From: Bifidobacterium canis
GTDB lineage: Bacteria > Actinomycetota > Actinomycetes > Actinomycetales > Bifidobacteriaceae
Direction: 5' to 3'
Assembly: GCF_009727065.1 (NCBI RefSeq)
Contig: NZ_WNLP01000008.1
Location: 50,936-114,935, forward strand
Length of the DNA: 64,000 nt
Shown: positions 54,654 to 64,000 of the stretch, in pieces
Position numbering within the stretch: the stretch's first letter is position 1
Layout: every line of letters starts with the position of its first letter
Program-made: the position numbers and the translations under genes
The notes under the pieces: generated by a model
The model's input: the letters and a program-made list of their open reading frames with translations, nothing else
Databases searched by the model: none
Told to the model about the DNA's origin: nothing

Positions 54654-56150
54654 TCAGTCCTTGCTGAGCGAACCCGGTGCTTTGTAGGCGATGCCATCGC
54701 TCTTGGCCTGGAATACGGAACGCAACTGTTCGATCAGCGTTTTCGCGCTCATGATCTGTTCGCGTACGCGGTTCGGCGCCGTGCCTCCCTTGCCTGCGCG
54801 TGCGGCGACCGAACCTTCAGTCGATAGCACTTCGCGCACATTGACGGCGACATCCGGTTCGACGAAGCCACGGAAAATCTCGATGAAATCGTCGTCGGTC
54901 AGATCCCAGAGCTCAACGCCACGGCTTTCCGCAGCCTTCACGCATGCTCCCGAGAGTTCATGTGCATGGCGGAATGGAACGCCGTTCTTCACCAACCATT
55001 CAGCGATGTCGGTGGCAAGGGCGAAACCGGTGGGAGCCTGCTGTTCAAGTCGCTCCGTGTTGAACGTCATCGTGCGAATCATGCCGGTGAACGCGGGCAG
55101 AAGAACCTCGAGCGTGTCAACCTGGTCGAACACCGCCTCCTTGTCTTCTTGCAGGTCACGCGCATATGCCGTCGGAAGTCCTTTGAGCGTGGCGAGCAGT
55201 CCGGTCAGATCGCCGATGAGACGACCTGCTTTACCGCGAGCCAGCTCCGCGATGTCGGGGTTCTTCTTCTGCGGCATGATCGAGGAACCGGTCGAATATG
55301 CGTCATCGAGGCGAACGAAACCGAATTCCTGCGTGTTCCAGATGATGATCTCTTCGGAAAGACGGGAGATGTCAACTCCTGCCATGGCCATGATGAACGA
55401 GAATTCAGCGACGAGATCGCGACTGGCTGTGCCGTCGATCGAATTCTCGGTGACGTTCGTGAACCCGAGCTCGCGTGCCACGGCGACCGGCTCCAGACCA
55501 AGTGTATTGCCTGCAAGCGCACCGGAGCCATATGGGCTGGCATCCACGCGCTTGTCCCAGTCCCTCAATCGTTCGACATCGCGCAGCAGCGGCCAGACGT
55601 GAGCCATGAGCTGGTGCGCGAGCAACACCGGTTGGGCGTGCTGCATATGCGTGCGACCGGGCATCACGGTGTGTCCGGCTTCCTTCGCCTGCACGAGCAG
55701 TGCGTCGGCTAGGTTCAGCAACTGATTGGCCACCACGCGTGCATGGCGGCGCATCCACATGCGGATCAGCGTGGCGATCTGGTCGTTGCGCGAACGGCCT
55801 GCGCGCAGCTTACCGCCCAGCTCGTCGCCGGCGATCTCCAATAGGCCACGTTCCAATGCGGTGGCTTCGTCTTCATCGTCTTCGATGGGTGTGAACTCTC
55901 CGGAGTCCACGCGACGCTGCAGTTCGTCGAGAGCAGCTTCCATGCGCTGCAGTTCGTCAGCGGTCAGCAGCCCTGCTCGACCAAGGGCACGCGCATGGGC
56001 TCGTGATCCTGCGATGTCGTCATCGGCAAGTCGCCAATCGAACTGCGTCGATTTGCTGAGTCGGGCGAGTTCCGGCGATGGGCCGGATGAGAATCGACCT
56101 CCCCACAATGCCAGATGCTCTTCGCCTTGATGCTGCTGTTCGTCAGTCAT
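54654..56150 (-). CDS. argH: Argininosuccinate lyase
   Basis: Last step of arginine synthesis, cleaving argininosuccinate. The 498-residue protein has [18 protein letters not shown] at the start, [13 protein letters not shown] (catalytic region), [21 protein letters not shown] and [18 protein letters not shown], the fumarase/aspartase signature. ATG 56150 (MTDEQQHQ) follows GAGAGG; the 31 codons upstream lack a site. Separated from argG by a 127-bp gap that holds a strong hairpin at 56212-56245. Followed by the HD-domain gene. Confidence 0.97.
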   Translation of the reverse strand: MTDEQQHQGEEHLALWGGRFSSGPSPELARLSKSTQFDWRLADDDIAGSRAHARALGRAGLLTADELQRMEAALDELQRRVDSGEFTPIEDDEDEATALERGLLEIAGDELGGKLRAGRSRNDQIATLIRMWMRRHARVVANQLLNLADALLVQAKEAGHTVMPGRTHMQHAQPVLLAHQLMAHVWPLLRDVERLRDWDKRVDASPYGSGALAGNTLGLEPVAVARELGFTNVTENSIDGTASRDLVAEFSFIMAMAGVDISRLSEEIIIWNTQEFGFVRLDDAYSTGSSIMPQKKNPDIAELARGKAGRLIGDLTGLLATLKGLPTAYARDLQEDKEAVFDQVDTLEVLLPAFTGMIRTMTFNTERLEQQAPTGFALATDIAEWLVKNGVPFRHAHELSGACVKAAESRGVELWDLTDDDFIEIFRGFVEPDVAVNVREVLSTEGSVAARAGKGGTAPNRVREQIMSAKTLIEQLRSVFQAKSDGIAYKAPGSLSKD

Positions 56151-56211
56151 GCTGTCCTCTCTTTCGCGGCCATCGGCTCGCGTTCGCGGCTGAGGTGTGG
56201 CCCCGTTAAGC

Positions 56212-56245
56212 GAATGAAGGAGGCGTGTTGACGCCTCCTTCATTC
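56212..56245 (-). terminator. Hairpin between argG and argH
   Basis: gaatgaaggaggcgt pairs perfectly with acgcctccttcattc (15 pairs, loop GTTG). No T tract follows on the minus strand, so it may attenuate or protect the mRNA end rather than terminate. Interestingly it encodes an AAGGAGG in the stem. Confidence 0.45.
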
Positions 56246-56277
56246 CATGCCACAGACTATCTGTTCCTATCTGCTGC

Positions 56278-57516
56278 CTATTCTACGGTGTTGTTCGGAA
56301 CTTCGATGCCGTTGCCGAACTTCACGTCGCGAGCAGCAGCGACCTTGGTGGGCAGGCCGTAGATCTCGATGAAGCCGTTGGATGCACCCTGATCGAACGA
56401 GTCACCCGATTCATAGGTCGCCAGATTGTAGTCATAGAGCGAGCTGTCGGAGCGACGGCCGACGACGACGGCACGCCCGCCGTGCATGATCATGCGAATC
56501 TCACCGGAGACGTATTGCTGGGTGTCGTTGATGAATGCGTTGAGCGACTTGACCGCCGGGGAGAACCATTGCGCATCGTAGACGAGTTCGGCCCAACGCT
56601 TGTCGATGTCGCGCTTGATGCGGTGCTGTTCACGCTCCAGGCACATGTTCTCCAGTTCCTGATGCGCGGTGATCAGTGCGATGGCGCCCGGCGCCTCGTA
56701 GAGTTCACGAGACTTGATGCCGACGAGACGATCTTCGATCAGGTCGACACGGCCGATGCCCTGCGCGCCTGCACGACGGTTCATCTCTTCGATGGCCTGC
56801 AGCGGCGTGACGTCTCGTCCGTCGATCTTGACGGGTACGCCCTGCTTGAATTCAATGACGACCTCATCTTCGACGGGCGGGAAGTCGGGATCGTCGGTGT
56901 ACGAATAGCAATCCTTGGTCGGGCCGTTCCACGGATCCTCGAGGAAGCCGGTTTCGATGGCACGTCCCCACACGTTCTGATCGATGGAGAACGGGCTCTT
57001 CTCGGTTTGCACGATCGGCAGGTCATGCTCGTTCGCGTAGGCGATTTCAACGTCGCGGGTCAACGAAAGGTCGCGGATCGGGCTGATCGCCTTGAGTTCC
57101 GGGTCGATCGACTGGATGGAAACCTCGAAACGAACCTGATCGTTGCCCTTGCCGGTGCAACCGTGCGCGATCGTGTCGGCGCCGAACTGGTGGGCGGCAC
57201 GCACGAGATGCTTCGTGATCAGCGGACGTGAGATGGCGGAGACCAGCGGGTAGACGCCCTCATACATCGCATTGGCTTTGAGTGCCTGCATGCAGTATTC
57301 GTTGGCGAATTCGTCTCGCGCGTCGACGATGTATGCTTCGACCGCACCGCAAGCCAGAGCACGTGCCTTGATCGTCTCCAGACTCTCGCCGCCCTGACCG
57401 ACATCGAGCGAAACAGCAACCACGTCTTTGCCGGTGCGATCTTTGAGGTATGGAATGGCCACAGAGGTGTCGAGGCCGCCGGAATATGCCAGCACAATAC
57501 GGTTCTTATCGCTCAT
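56278..57516 (-). CDS. argG: Argininosuccinate synthase
   Basis: Condenses citrulline and aspartate. The 412-residue protein has the ATP P-loop [14 protein letters not shown] near the start, [33 protein letters not shown] and [16 protein letters not shown], in order. ATG 57516 is preceded by GAAAGG. Upstream (57530-57600) the AT-rich tract with ARG-box-like palindromes suggests an ArgR-controlled promoter. A hairpin at 57645-57703 separates it from argR. Confidence 0.97.
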   Translation of the reverse strand: MSDKNRIVLAYSGGLDTSVAIPYLKDRTGKDVVAVSLDVGQGGESLETIKARALACGAVEAYIVDARDEFANEYCMQALKANAMYEGVYPLVSAISRPLITKHLVRAAHQFGADTIAHGCTGKGNDQVRFEVSIQSIDPELKAISPIRDLSLTRDVEIAYANEHDLPIVQTEKSPFSIDQNVWGRAIETGFLEDPWNGPTKDCYSYTDDPDFPPVEDEVVIEFKQGVPVKIDGRDVTPLQAIEEMNRRAGAQGIGRVDLIEDRLVGIKSRELYEAPGAIALITAHQELENMCLEREQHRIKRDIDKRWAELVYDAQWFSPAVKSLNAFINDTQQYVSGEIRMIMHGGRAVVVGRRSDSSLYDYNLATYESGDSFDQGASNGFIEIYGLPTKVAAARDVKFGNGIEVPNNTVE

Positions 57517-57574
57517 CGCAAGCCTTTCAATCGTGTATGTTCAAGTTATAATATACACACTATATACACAAGTA

Positions 57575-57590
57575 TGTATATATATTCACA
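57575..57590 (-). promoter_or_regulatory. Candidate ARG box upstream of argG
   Basis: On the minus strand TGTGAATATATATACA (57590-57575), an imperfect palindrome like the ArgR site core, lies about 60 bp upstream of the argG start. AT-rich tracts with further TATATACAC copies surround it at 57550-57570. Confidence 0.55.
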
Positions 57591-57644
57591 TTTCGACACG
57601 CGGGAAGCTTTCACGTGATGTTTCATCCCGCCACGTATGCAATT

Positions 57645-57703
57645 GACCCTATATATACGGTGGCCGCAAGGTTTGCGTTTTGCGGCCACCGTATATAAGG
57701 GTC
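57645..57703 (-). terminator. Long terminator hairpin after argR
   Basis: gaccctatatatacggtggccgcaa and ttgcggccaccgtatataagggtc pair over about 24 positions with one bulged base, closing a ten-base loop. It lies 12 bp past the argR stop and ends the argCJBDFR transcript before the argG promoter. Confidence 0.8.
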
Positions 57704-57714
57704 AAACGAAAAAG

Positions 57715-58269
57715 TCAGGCGCGCGAAGAGATCTTCAGCAACCATTGCGAGCGGAACACCGCGGTGTCGTCATCGGAGCAGATGATCAGAATCGTATCGT
57801 CGCCGGCGATCGTGCCGAGCACACCGTCTATGGTCCGAGTATCGATGACACTCGCAACATATTGGGCGGCACCGGATGGCGTGTGCACCACGACGAAATT
57901 GGATGCGTGCGCCACAGATACGACCAGTCCGGTGAGCACTTTCGACAGCTGCTGCTCCCCCCTGGCTTCGGAACCTCCATCGGTGGTGTTCGACAACGGC
58001 ACCTGATCGGCGACCGCGTAGGCGATCGTGCCGTCTGGCATGCGCGTCTTTGCGGCGTTCACCTCGTCGAGATCGCGGCTCATCGTCGCCTGCGTCACGG
58101 GGAACCCCTCGCGTGCGAGCAATTCGGAAAGCTGCGCCTGCGATGTCACCACATTCTCGGCGAGCAGTTGGCGCACCATCTGCAATCGTGCCGCACGTGT
58201 ACTCGGTCGCGCCACACCGCTGGATGTCTGCGAGGATGGCGTCACACGGTCTTCGCTCATGTCACTCAT
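57715..58269 (-). CDS. argR: Arginine repressor ArgR
   Basis: Hexameric arginine-responsive repressor. The 184-residue protein has a winged-helix N-terminal domain ([46 protein letters not shown], about 25-70; TMSRDL is the recognition helix) and a C-terminal arginine-binding/oligomerisation domain with [30 protein letters not shown] and [12 protein letters not shown] (Gly-Asp-Asp motif). It shares one base with the argF stop (TGATG), so it is cotranslated. Likely represses the operon through the sites at 57575 and 63796-63856. Confidence 0.96.
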   Translation of the reverse strand: MSDMSEDRVTPSSQTSSGVARPSTRAARLQMVRQLLAENVVTSQAQLSELLAREGFPVTQATMSRDLDEVNAAKTRMPDGTIAYAVADQVPLSNTTDGGSEARGEQQLSKVLTGLVVSVAHASNFVVVHTPSGAAQYVASVIDTRTIDGVLGTIAGDDTILIICSDDDTAVFRSQWLLKISSRA

Positions 58270-59231
58270 CAGTGCATCAGGCTTTCATCGCCACGCTGCT
58301 GGCCGATGAGCCAGGTGAGCAACGCCTTCTGCGCATGCAGGCGGTTCTCGGCCTCATCCCAAACCACGGACTGCGGGCCGTCGATGATGTCGGCGGTGAC
58401 CTCTTTGCCACGGTATGCAGGAAGGCAATGCTGGAACAGCGCGTCCGGCTTCGCCAATCCCATCAGATTCGCATTGACCTGATATGGCCAGAACGGTTTG
58501 GAACGGATCGCGTATTCAGCTTCCTCACCCATCGACACCCAGGTGTCGGTGAAGATGCAGTCCACGCCATCGACCGCTTCTTCCGGATCAACGGTGACGG
58601 TGATCTTTCCACCGGTCGTCTCAGCAACGGCTTCGGCATCTTCCACGATGTTGGTATCGGGCAGGAAACCGTTGGGGCCAGCCACACGCACATCCATGCC
58701 TGCGACCGCGCCGGCGAGCAGATATGAATTCGACATGTTGTTCGCAGCATCGCCTACATAGGCGATTTTCAGGTTCTCGAGATTATCGACACCGCCTTTG
58801 AACTGTGCGAGGGTGAGGAAATCCGCGAGTACCTGGCATGGGTGGAATTCGTCGGTCAACGCGTTGACGACCGGAACGGTGGCCACTCGCGCCATTTCTT
58901 CGACCCTTTCCTGTTCGAATGTGCGCCACACGATCGCATATGCCATGCGCGTGAGTACTTCGGCGGTGTCGCTCACCGGTTCGCCGCGACCGAGTTGAGA
59001 GCCGGACTTGTCGATGACAAGTGGGTAGCCGCCCAGCTCCGCAACGCCGATGGAGAAGCTGGAGCGTGTGCGGGTGCTTGGCTTGTCGAAGATCACCGCA
59101 ACGCCCTGCGGTCCTGCGAATGGCTGGTGGTAGAAGCGGTTTTCACGGAACTTCATGCCCAGTTCGAGAATCTGCTTCTGCTCCTCGTGATTGACGTCAT
59201 CGTCACGCAGCATATGGCGTAGCTCACCCAT
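58269..59231 (-). CDS. argF: Ornithine carbamoyltransferase
   Basis: Makes citrulline from ornithine and carbamoyl phosphate. The 320-residue protein has [19 protein letters not shown] (carbamoyl-phosphate loop, about 49-67), [15 protein letters not shown] and [13 protein letters not shown] (ornithine-binding Cys). Ends close to argR (one-base overlap). The start ATG 59231 is 66 bp after argD. Complete. Confidence 0.97.
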   Translation of the reverse strand: MGELRHMLRDDDVNHEEQKQILELGMKFRENRFYHQPFAGPQGVAVIFDKPSTRTRSSFSIGVAELGGYPLVIDKSGSQLGRGEPVSDTAEVLTRMAYAIVWRTFEQERVEEMARVATVPVVNALTDEFHPCQVLADFLTLAQFKGGVDNLENLKIAYVGDAANNMSNSYLLAGAVAGMDVRVAGPNGFLPDTNIVEDAEAVAETTGGKITVTVDPEEAVDGVDCIFTDTWVSMGEEAEYAIRSKPFWPYQVNANLMGLAKPDALFQHCLPAYRGKEVTADIIDGPQSVVWDEAENRLHAQKALLTWLIGQQRGDESLMH

Positions 59232-59297
59232 TTCACACTTCCTTACTTGTGTCGTTATGCTCTCGTTGAGATTGTGCTGTTTGCTGTTTTGAACTGT

Positions 59298-60557
59298 TCA
59301 GTCATCGCTCAGATTCGATGGAATCTGAGCGAGAATGCGCACGGCCTGATCGATATCTTGCTCGGTGACGACCAGCGGTGGCGCCAGGCGCAGTGCATTG
59401 GGGGCTACTGCGTTGACGATGAGACCGTGGGCGAGTGCCCATTCCATCGCCGCATGTGCGCATGGATGCGTAAGCACGATGGCGTTGAGGAGTCCGCGAC
59501 CGCGAACCTGCTCGAACAGCGGGTTGCCGCATTCTCGGATTCCGTTGCGCAACTGCTCGCCTCTTTCTTGGGTGTTCTTCAACAGTCCCTCATCTTCGAT
59601 GACGCCGATGGTGGCAAGTCCTGCGGCTGCACCAAGTGGGTTGCCCGCGAATGTCGATCCGTGTGTTCCCGGTGAGAACAACGCCGAAAGCTCTTCTCCG
59701 AAAGCGATCATGCCACCCATCGGGAAACCGCCGGCGACGCCCTTGGCGAAGGTCACCATGTCAGGGGTGACTCCACCAAGATCCTCACGCTGGAACGCGA
59801 ACCACGTGCCGGTGCGGCCGATGCCCGTTTGGACCTCGTCGATGATGAGCTTGGCATGGTGCTCGGTGCACAGCTCACGCACACCTTGCACGAAATCCAC
59901 GTTCAATGGCAGCACACCGGCCTCGCCTTGGATGAGTTCCATGATGACCGCCGCCACGGGACCCTTGCCCTCATCTTCGAATGTGGCGCGCATCGCCTCG
60001 ATGTTGTTAGCCGGCACGAATTCGAAATTCGGCACCAATGGTTCGAACGGCTCACGGATGACCGGCTTCCAGGTGGCCGACAACGCTCCCATTGTGCGGC
60101 CATGGAAACCGTGTTCCAATGCGATGATGCGGTACGGTTTGCTCGAGTTGAGCGTCCTGCCATACAGCTTCGCAAGTTTCAGAGCCGCTTCATTGGCTTC
60201 GGCACCGGAGTTGCCGAAATAAACGTGTGATCCTTCCGGGGCGCCGGCCAGTTCGATGAGTTTGCGGGCGAGTTCGATCTGCGGGCGTGTGGCGAAGTAG
60301 TTGCTCACATGGGCCGCCTGACCTGCCTGTCGAGCGACGGCCTCAACCCATTTCGGGTGGGCGTAGCCGATCGAATTGACGGCGATGCCTGCGAGAAAAT
60401 CGAGGTATTCGTTGCCGTCGACGTCCCACACATGCGTGCCCTGACCGTGGTCGAGCACACGCAACGGCGTGCCGAAGACGTGCATGTGCACGTCTTCATA
60501 TTCGTCGATCAACTCGTCGTCGACTTCCAATGGTTCGTTATCAGTCTCTGCCGTCAT
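59298..60557 (-). CDS. argD: Acetylornithine aminotransferase
   Basis: PLP-dependent enzyme converting N-acetylglutamate semialdehyde to N-acetylornithine. The 419-residue protein has [51 protein letters not shown] and the PLP Lys in [14 protein letters not shown] (about 275-287), then [15 protein letters not shown]. It overlaps argB by 17 bases, so it is translationally coupled. Confidence 0.97.
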   Translation of the reverse strand: MTAETDNEPLEVDDELIDEYEDVHMHVFGTPLRVLDHGQGTHVWDVDGNEYLDFLAGIAVNSIGYAHPKWVEAVARQAGQAAHVSNYFATRPQIELARKLIELAGAPEGSHVYFGNSGAEANEAALKLAKLYGRTLNSSKPYRIIALEHGFHGRTMGALSATWKPVIREPFEPLVPNFEFVPANNIEAMRATFEDEGKGPVAAVIMELIQGEAGVLPLNVDFVQGVRELCTEHHAKLIIDEVQTGIGRTGTWFAFQREDLGGVTPDMVTFAKGVAGGFPMGGMIAFGEELSALFSPGTHGSTFAGNPLGAAAGLATIGVIEDEGLLKNTQERGEQLRNGIRECGNPLFEQVRGRGLLNAIVLTHPCAHAAMEWALAHGLIVNAVAPNALRLAPPLVVTEQDIDQAVRILAQIPSNLSDD

Positions 60558-61503
60558 ATGAGCTCCTTAGTTCCATACCTTCACCCGGCATTACCATCGT
60601 TCCCACGCCAGCCGTGGTGAACACCTCGTTCAAAATGGAATGTGGCTTGCGCCCGTCAATGATGTGCGCCTGCCTGACGCCACCGTCGATCGCACGTACG
60701 CAGGCCTCCATCTTCGGGCGCATACCCGATTCGAGTTCTGGAAGAAGATCCCGGAGATCTTCAACGCCGATTCGTCCGATCAATGAATCCTTATCAGGCC
60801 AATCAGCGTACAGGCCATCGACATCCGTGAGAATGAGAAGCTTGTGCGCGTTCAGGGCTGCCGCCAACGCCGCGGCTGCGGAGTCGGCATTCACGTTGAG
60901 CACTTCCGTGGCATCATCTTCGTTAGGTGCTACGGATGACACGACGGGAATGCGACCTGCGTTGATCAAGTCGACCACGGCTGATGCGTCGACGCCAACG
61001 ACGTCACCGACCAGACCGATGTCGGTCGGTTTGCCGTCGATAATCGGTTTGCGCTGAGCTGCGGAGAACAACGCGGCATCCTCGCCCGACAAGCCAACGG
61101 CCAATGGGCCATACGCATTGATGAGACCGACCAATTCACGCGAGACCTTGCCGGTAAGCACCATGCGCACAACATCCATGGCTTCAGGAGTGGTGACACG
61201 CAAACCGCCCTTGAACTCCGAGTGAATGCCGAGAGCCTTGAGCATCTGCGAGATCTGAGGACCTCCGCCATGCACCACGACCGGATGAATGCCAACCTGC
61301 CGTAGGAACACCATGTCTTCAGCGAAGCATTCCTTGAGGTGGTCGTTGACCATGGCATTGCCACCGTATTTGATGACGACGGTCTTCCCCGAGAACTCTT
61401 CCAACCATGGGAGTGCTTCGATCAGCACTTCGGCCTTCTGGTCGGGGCGCAGATCCGTATGCACATCGAAATGGTATCCGGGGCCACGTAATGGAGTTGT
61501 CAT
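60541..61503 (-). CDS. argB: Acetylglutamate kinase
   Basis: Phosphorylates N-acetylglutamate, an arginine-controlled step. The 320-residue protein has [17 protein letters not shown] (about 39-55), [15 protein letters not shown] (nucleotide-binding loop), [24 protein letters not shown] and [17 protein letters not shown]. Lies five bases after argJ's stop on the strand. Family length, complete. Follows argJ and precedes argD with overlap. Confidence 0.97.
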   Translation of the reverse strand: MTTPLRGPGYHFDVHTDLRPDQKAEVLIEALPWLEEFSGKTVVIKYGGNAMVNDHLKECFAEDMVFLRQVGIHPVVVHGGGPQISQMLKALGIHSEFKGGLRVTTPEAMDVVRMVLTGKVSRELVGLINAYGPLAVGLSGEDAALFSAAQRKPIIDGKPTDIGLVGDVVGVDASAVVDLINAGRIPVVSSVAPNEDDATEVLNVNADSAAAALAAALNAHKLLILTDVDGLYADWPDKDSLIGRIGVEDLRDLLPELESGMRPKMEACVRAIDGGVRQAHIIDGRKPHSILNEVFTTAGVGTMVMPGEGMELRSSYDGRD

Positions 61504-61508
61504 TTCAC

Positions 61509-62681
61509 TCAGCTTTCATAGTCAGCATTGATGTGAACGTATTCATGTGTCAGATCGTCGGTCCATACGCGGGCTTCACTTGCTCCTGCGCCGAGATCGA
61601 TGTCGATGTCGATTTCACGCAACGTCATGTCTACCTCGCTGCGATCATGATCCGGAGCGCCGTTCTTGCAGATGCACACGCCGTTGATCGTCACCGACAC
61701 GTCATTGGGATCGTAGGGAGCGACATCGGCTGGAACCGTGCCCAGTGAACTGACGACACGCCCCCAATTCGGGTCGTTGCCGCTGATGGCGCATTTAAGC
61801 AGGTTCGAGGCAGCAACCGCGCGTGCGCAGGCCAAGGCCGCGTCTTCGCTTGTAGCGCCGCTGACCGTGATGCGAATATCGTGGCTGGAGCCTTCGCCAT
61901 CACCGATGATCTGCCTTGCGAGGCTGGCGCAGCAATCGGCGACCAAGCCGTTGAATTCGTCAGGATCCGGTGTGATGCCCGATGCACCGGATGCCAGCAA
62001 CAACACGGTGTCGTTGGTCGACATGCATCCATCGACGTCGATGCGGTTGAAGCTCATCTCGACTCCGGCATTCAGCGCGGCTTGAAGCTGCCCGGCGCTC
62101 ACCACCGCGTCGGTGGTGATCACGCACAGCATCGTGGCGAGCTGTGGTGCGATCATGCCCGAACCTTTGACCATGCCGCCGATGCGGAAGCCATTGGATC
62201 CCAAACGGCTCACCATTTTCGGCTTCGTGTCGGTGGTCATGATCGCATGTGCCGCGTCGTCTCCGGCCTGTGCATTGGAGTTCAACGCGTCGAATGCGCG
62301 TTGTGCACCTTCGACTACTTTGTTCAACGGCAGTAGTTCACCGATCAAGCCGGTTGAGCAGACGGCCACTTCCTCCGGTTCGACATGCATCATGAATGCA
62401 ACGGTTTGTGCCGTTTTCTCGCTTTGCTGGTAGCCGGCATCCCCTGTGCAGGCATTGGCGCCGCCTGAATTGAGAATAACCGCTTTGAGCTCGCCATCCG
62501 CCACCGCTTTACGCGACCATTGCACCGGTGCCGCGCAGAAACGGTTCATGGTGAATACGCCTGCCGCAGCATTCAGCGGACCGTTGTTGACGACGAGTGC
62601 GACGTCTTGTTTGCCTTCCACCGAGGAGATTCCGGCGGCAACGCCGGCAGCTTCGAATCCTTTTGCGAACGTCACACTCAC
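61509..62681 (-). CDS. argJ: Bifunctional ornithine acetyltransferase / N-acetylglutamate synthase
   Basis: Recycles acetyl groups and makes N-acetylglutamate. The 390-residue precursor self-cleaves before a threonine: the sequence [13 protein letters not shown] (about 138-150) holds the cleavage-site Thr in the usual TDT context. [14 protein letters not shown] and [13 protein letters not shown] precede it, and [17 protein letters not shown] [11 protein letters not shown] follows. With argJ present the cycle is economical and no argA/argE is needed. Overlaps argC by four bases (ATGA). Confidence 0.96.
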   Translation of the reverse strand: MSVTFAKGFEAAGVAAGISSVEGKQDVALVVNNGPLNAAAGVFTMNRFCAAPVQWSRKAVADGELKAVILNSGGANACTGDAGYQQSEKTAQTVAFMMHVEPEEVAVCSTGLIGELLPLNKVVEGAQRAFDALNSNAQAGDDAAHAIMTTDTKPKMVSRLGSNGFRIGGMVKGSGMIAPQLATMLCVITTDAVVSAGQLQAALNAGVEMSFNRIDVDGCMSTNDTVLLLASGASGITPDPDEFNGLVADCCASLARQIIGDGEGSSHDIRITVSGATSEDAALACARAVAASNLLKCAISGNDPNWGRVVSSLGTVPADVAPYDPNDVSVTINGVCICKNGAPDHDRSEVDMTLREIDIDIDLGAGASEARVWTDDLTHEYVHINADYES

Positions 62682-63772
62682 GGTGCCACTCCAATCTTGC
62701 TCAATCCAGTTGCGTCATTCAATCCGAACGCGAGGTTCAACGATTCCGTCGCCTGCCCCGCCGTTCCTCGGTTGAGATTGTCTATGGCCGCGAACGCGTG
62801 CAGTGTGCCGGAATGACGGTCGACGGCCACCTGCACATGCGCCGCATTCGAGCCGAGCACGTTCTGCGTCGCAGGCATGACACCGCCAGGCAGCACCATG
62901 ATGAACTCCTGCTGTGCATAGGCTTCGACCCAGATGTCGTGAATCTGCTCGTCACTCAATTCGAGTGCGGCCGGTGTGAGTTTTGCGCTCACACTGGCGA
63001 GGATTCCGCGTGCCATCGGCACGAGAATCGGCGTGAAGGCGAGTGCGAAGCGGGAGGTTTGCGAAACGTCCAATCCTGCCGCATGTGCGAAGTTCTGCAG
63101 AATCTCGGGAATATGACGATGCGTGCCACCCACCGAGTATGGGGTTGCCGATCCGAACGCTTCTGATGCGAGCAGATTCATGCGTTTGAGACTTTTCCCC
63201 GCCCCGGAATAGCCGACGGCGAGATCTGCCACAATGGTGCGTGGGTCGATGAGCTGCTGGGCGATGGCTGGCTGCATTGCCAGCGTCGTGGCCGTCACGT
63301 TGCATCCCGGTGCCGCAATGCGCTTCGTACCGGGGAGTTCCGCACGTTGCCACACATATTGATTATCGCTGTCGATTCCGCGAATCAATTCGGGCATGCC
63401 GTACGTCCAGTGCTCGTAGAAGTCTCCGCCGTAATACTCGTTCCAAGCGTTCGCGTCTTCCAGTCGGTGGTCGGCTCCAAGGTCGACCACGGTTGCGTTT
63501 ACATCGAGTTGTTGCGCCAATGCGCCTGAGGCTCCATGCGGCAATGCGAGCACGATCACATCGTGGCCGTTGAGCACGTCTGGCGTCGCATCTTCGACAA
63601 TCATGTCGGCAAACTGTGGAATATGCGGCTGATATTCACCGAGCCGATGCCCCACGGAAGAATGCCCGGCCACTGTCGTGACTTCGAAATTCGGATGCGT
63701 GGCGAGTATTCTCAACATCTCTCCGCCCGCATATCCCGTCGCTCCTGCAACGGCTACAGAGTATTTCGGCAT
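62678..63772 (-). CDS. argC: N-acetyl-gamma-glutamyl-phosphate reductase
   Basis: NADPH-dependent reductase making the semialdehyde. The 364-residue protein has the Rossmann start VAVAGATGYAGGEMLRIL, the catalytic Cys in AAPGCNVTATTLA (about 155-167) and GGTHRHIPEI with active-site His. GGAG precedes ATG 63772. It is the first gene of argCJBDFR, and its upstream region carries ArgR-like palindromes. The remaining 228 bases to the window end hold no complete gene. Confidence 0.97.
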   Translation of the reverse strand: MPKYSVAVAGATGYAGGEMLRILATHPNFEVTTVAGHSSVGHRLGEYQPHIPQFADMIVEDATPDVLNGHDVIVLALPHGASGALAQQLDVNATVVDLGADHRLEDANAWNEYYGGDFYEHWTYGMPELIRGIDSDNQYVWQRAELPGTKRIAAPGCNVTATTLAMQPAIAQQLIDPRTIVADLAVGYSGAGKSLKRMNLLASEAFGSATPYSVGGTHRHIPEILQNFAHAAGLDVSQTSRFALAFTPILVPMARGILASVSAKLTPAALELSDEQIHDIWVEAYAQQEFIMVLPGGVMPATQNVLGSNAAHVQVAVDRHSGTLHAFAAIDNLNRGTAGQATESLNLAFGLNDATGLSKIGVAP

Positions 63773-63795
63773 GTCATCTCCTACCGCATATTGGT

Positions 63796-63889
63796 ATGCA
63801 TCATATGCATGTGCCCATCACTGTACCAAATATACAGTACATTGCATAAACATGCATGTCTATATACCGATACGGTGATGGGCACATGC
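63796..63889 (-). promoter_or_regulatory. argC control region: ARG-box-like palindromes inside a 15-bp inverted repeat
   Basis: Two candidate boxes, ATGCAT-CAT-ATGCAT (63796-63810) and TGCAT-AAAC-ATGCA (63843-63856), plus ACTGTA-7-TACAGT (63820-63838), lie 24-84 bp upstream of argC. gcatgtgcccatcac (63807-63821) is perfectly repeated inverted at 63875-63889 around a 53-bp loop. ArgR binding and a leader structure are inferred. Confidence 0.55.
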
Positions 63890-64000
63890 TACAATACGCT
63901 GGGATTTCAGGCGCTGACTGAATCTCCTCCACTGTTGCCTAGATTCATGGAGTCCAGATTTGATCAATATTCATTAGGCGACATCACCTGAGATCAGCAA
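63890..64000. other. Window edge without a supported gene
   Basis: Only short open frames are present. In related genomes a pheT end lies here, but the last 30 bases show no recognisable pheT C-terminus, so I make no call. Confidence 0.4.

Noticed and set aside
63536..63991. A 151-codon plus-strand frame over the argC 5' end.
   Set aside because: It is antisense to argC and its control region and has no recognisable content.

Overview
The window is a chromosomal segment of an actinobacterium, almost certainly a Bifidobacterium; I cannot resolve the species. The evidence is a moderately GC-rich, gene-dense housekeeping layout with bifidobacterial gene order: rpsB-tsf-pyrH-frr-cdsA-rlmN, a complete argCJBDFR-argGH arginine block followed by tyrS, and comEA-comEC-holA-tsaE-tsaB-rimI-tsaD. 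Most genes lie on the minus strand. No phage, insertion sequence with a transposase, CRISPR array or rRNA was found.

Layout, left to right. 1-1.8 kb: hisF-hisI and the 5' part of trpE. 2-4.6 kb: a GNAT acetyltransferase and an autoregulated TetR/ABC exporter operon. 4.7-11 kb: rlmN, cdsA, frr, pyrH, tsf, rpsB and def. 11-18.4 kb: fadD, an unknown protein, a GuaB3-type enzyme, icd and an orphan solute-binding lipoprotein. 18.4-20.1 kb: an M23 peptidase, a small unknown protein and two identical tRNA-Asn genes in a 108-bp direct repeat. 20.1-30 kb: the t6A modification genes with rimI, holA, comEC/comEA and leuS. 30-36 kb: an amino-acid-type binding lipoprotein, corA, two histidine phosphatases, a flavin-binding-fold protein, tRNA-Ala, a Ser/Asn/Thr-tailed membrane protein and rsfS. 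36-43 kb: glmU, tRNA-Gln, prs, nadD, an unknown protein, proA and thrC. 43-53 kb: a HAD hydrolase, recN, nadK, the potassium transporter pair trkH/trkA, tlyA, a second HAD hydrolase and an Arg/Asp-rich repeat protein. 52.7-64 kb: tyrS, an HD-domain protein and the arginine genes.

The genes are core metabolism and information processing: arginine, histidine, proline and threonine synthesis, translation factors and aminoacyl-tRNA synthetases, tRNA and rRNA modification, NAD(P) and PRPP supply, cell-wall precursor synthesis and K+/Mg2+ transport. Many neighbours share 1- to 4-nt start/stop overlaps, indicating translational coupling.

The strongest anomaly is that six genes (ABC ATPase, binding lipoprotein, rimI, leuS, nadK, trkH) carry eight apparent single-base deletions. 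Seven are explained by a missing A/T in a homopolymer and one by a missing C/G in leuS. Because leuS and nadK are normally essential, a consensus sequencing error is the likeliest cause, and these genes should be read as repaired full-length proteins. Beyond that I found no convincing new multi-gene system. The best leads are a duplicated stem-loop with a CCTCC loop, a 126-bp inverted-repeat element between the tRNA-Asn copies, a structured rpsB leader, and the Arg/Asp-rich TPR-like protein.
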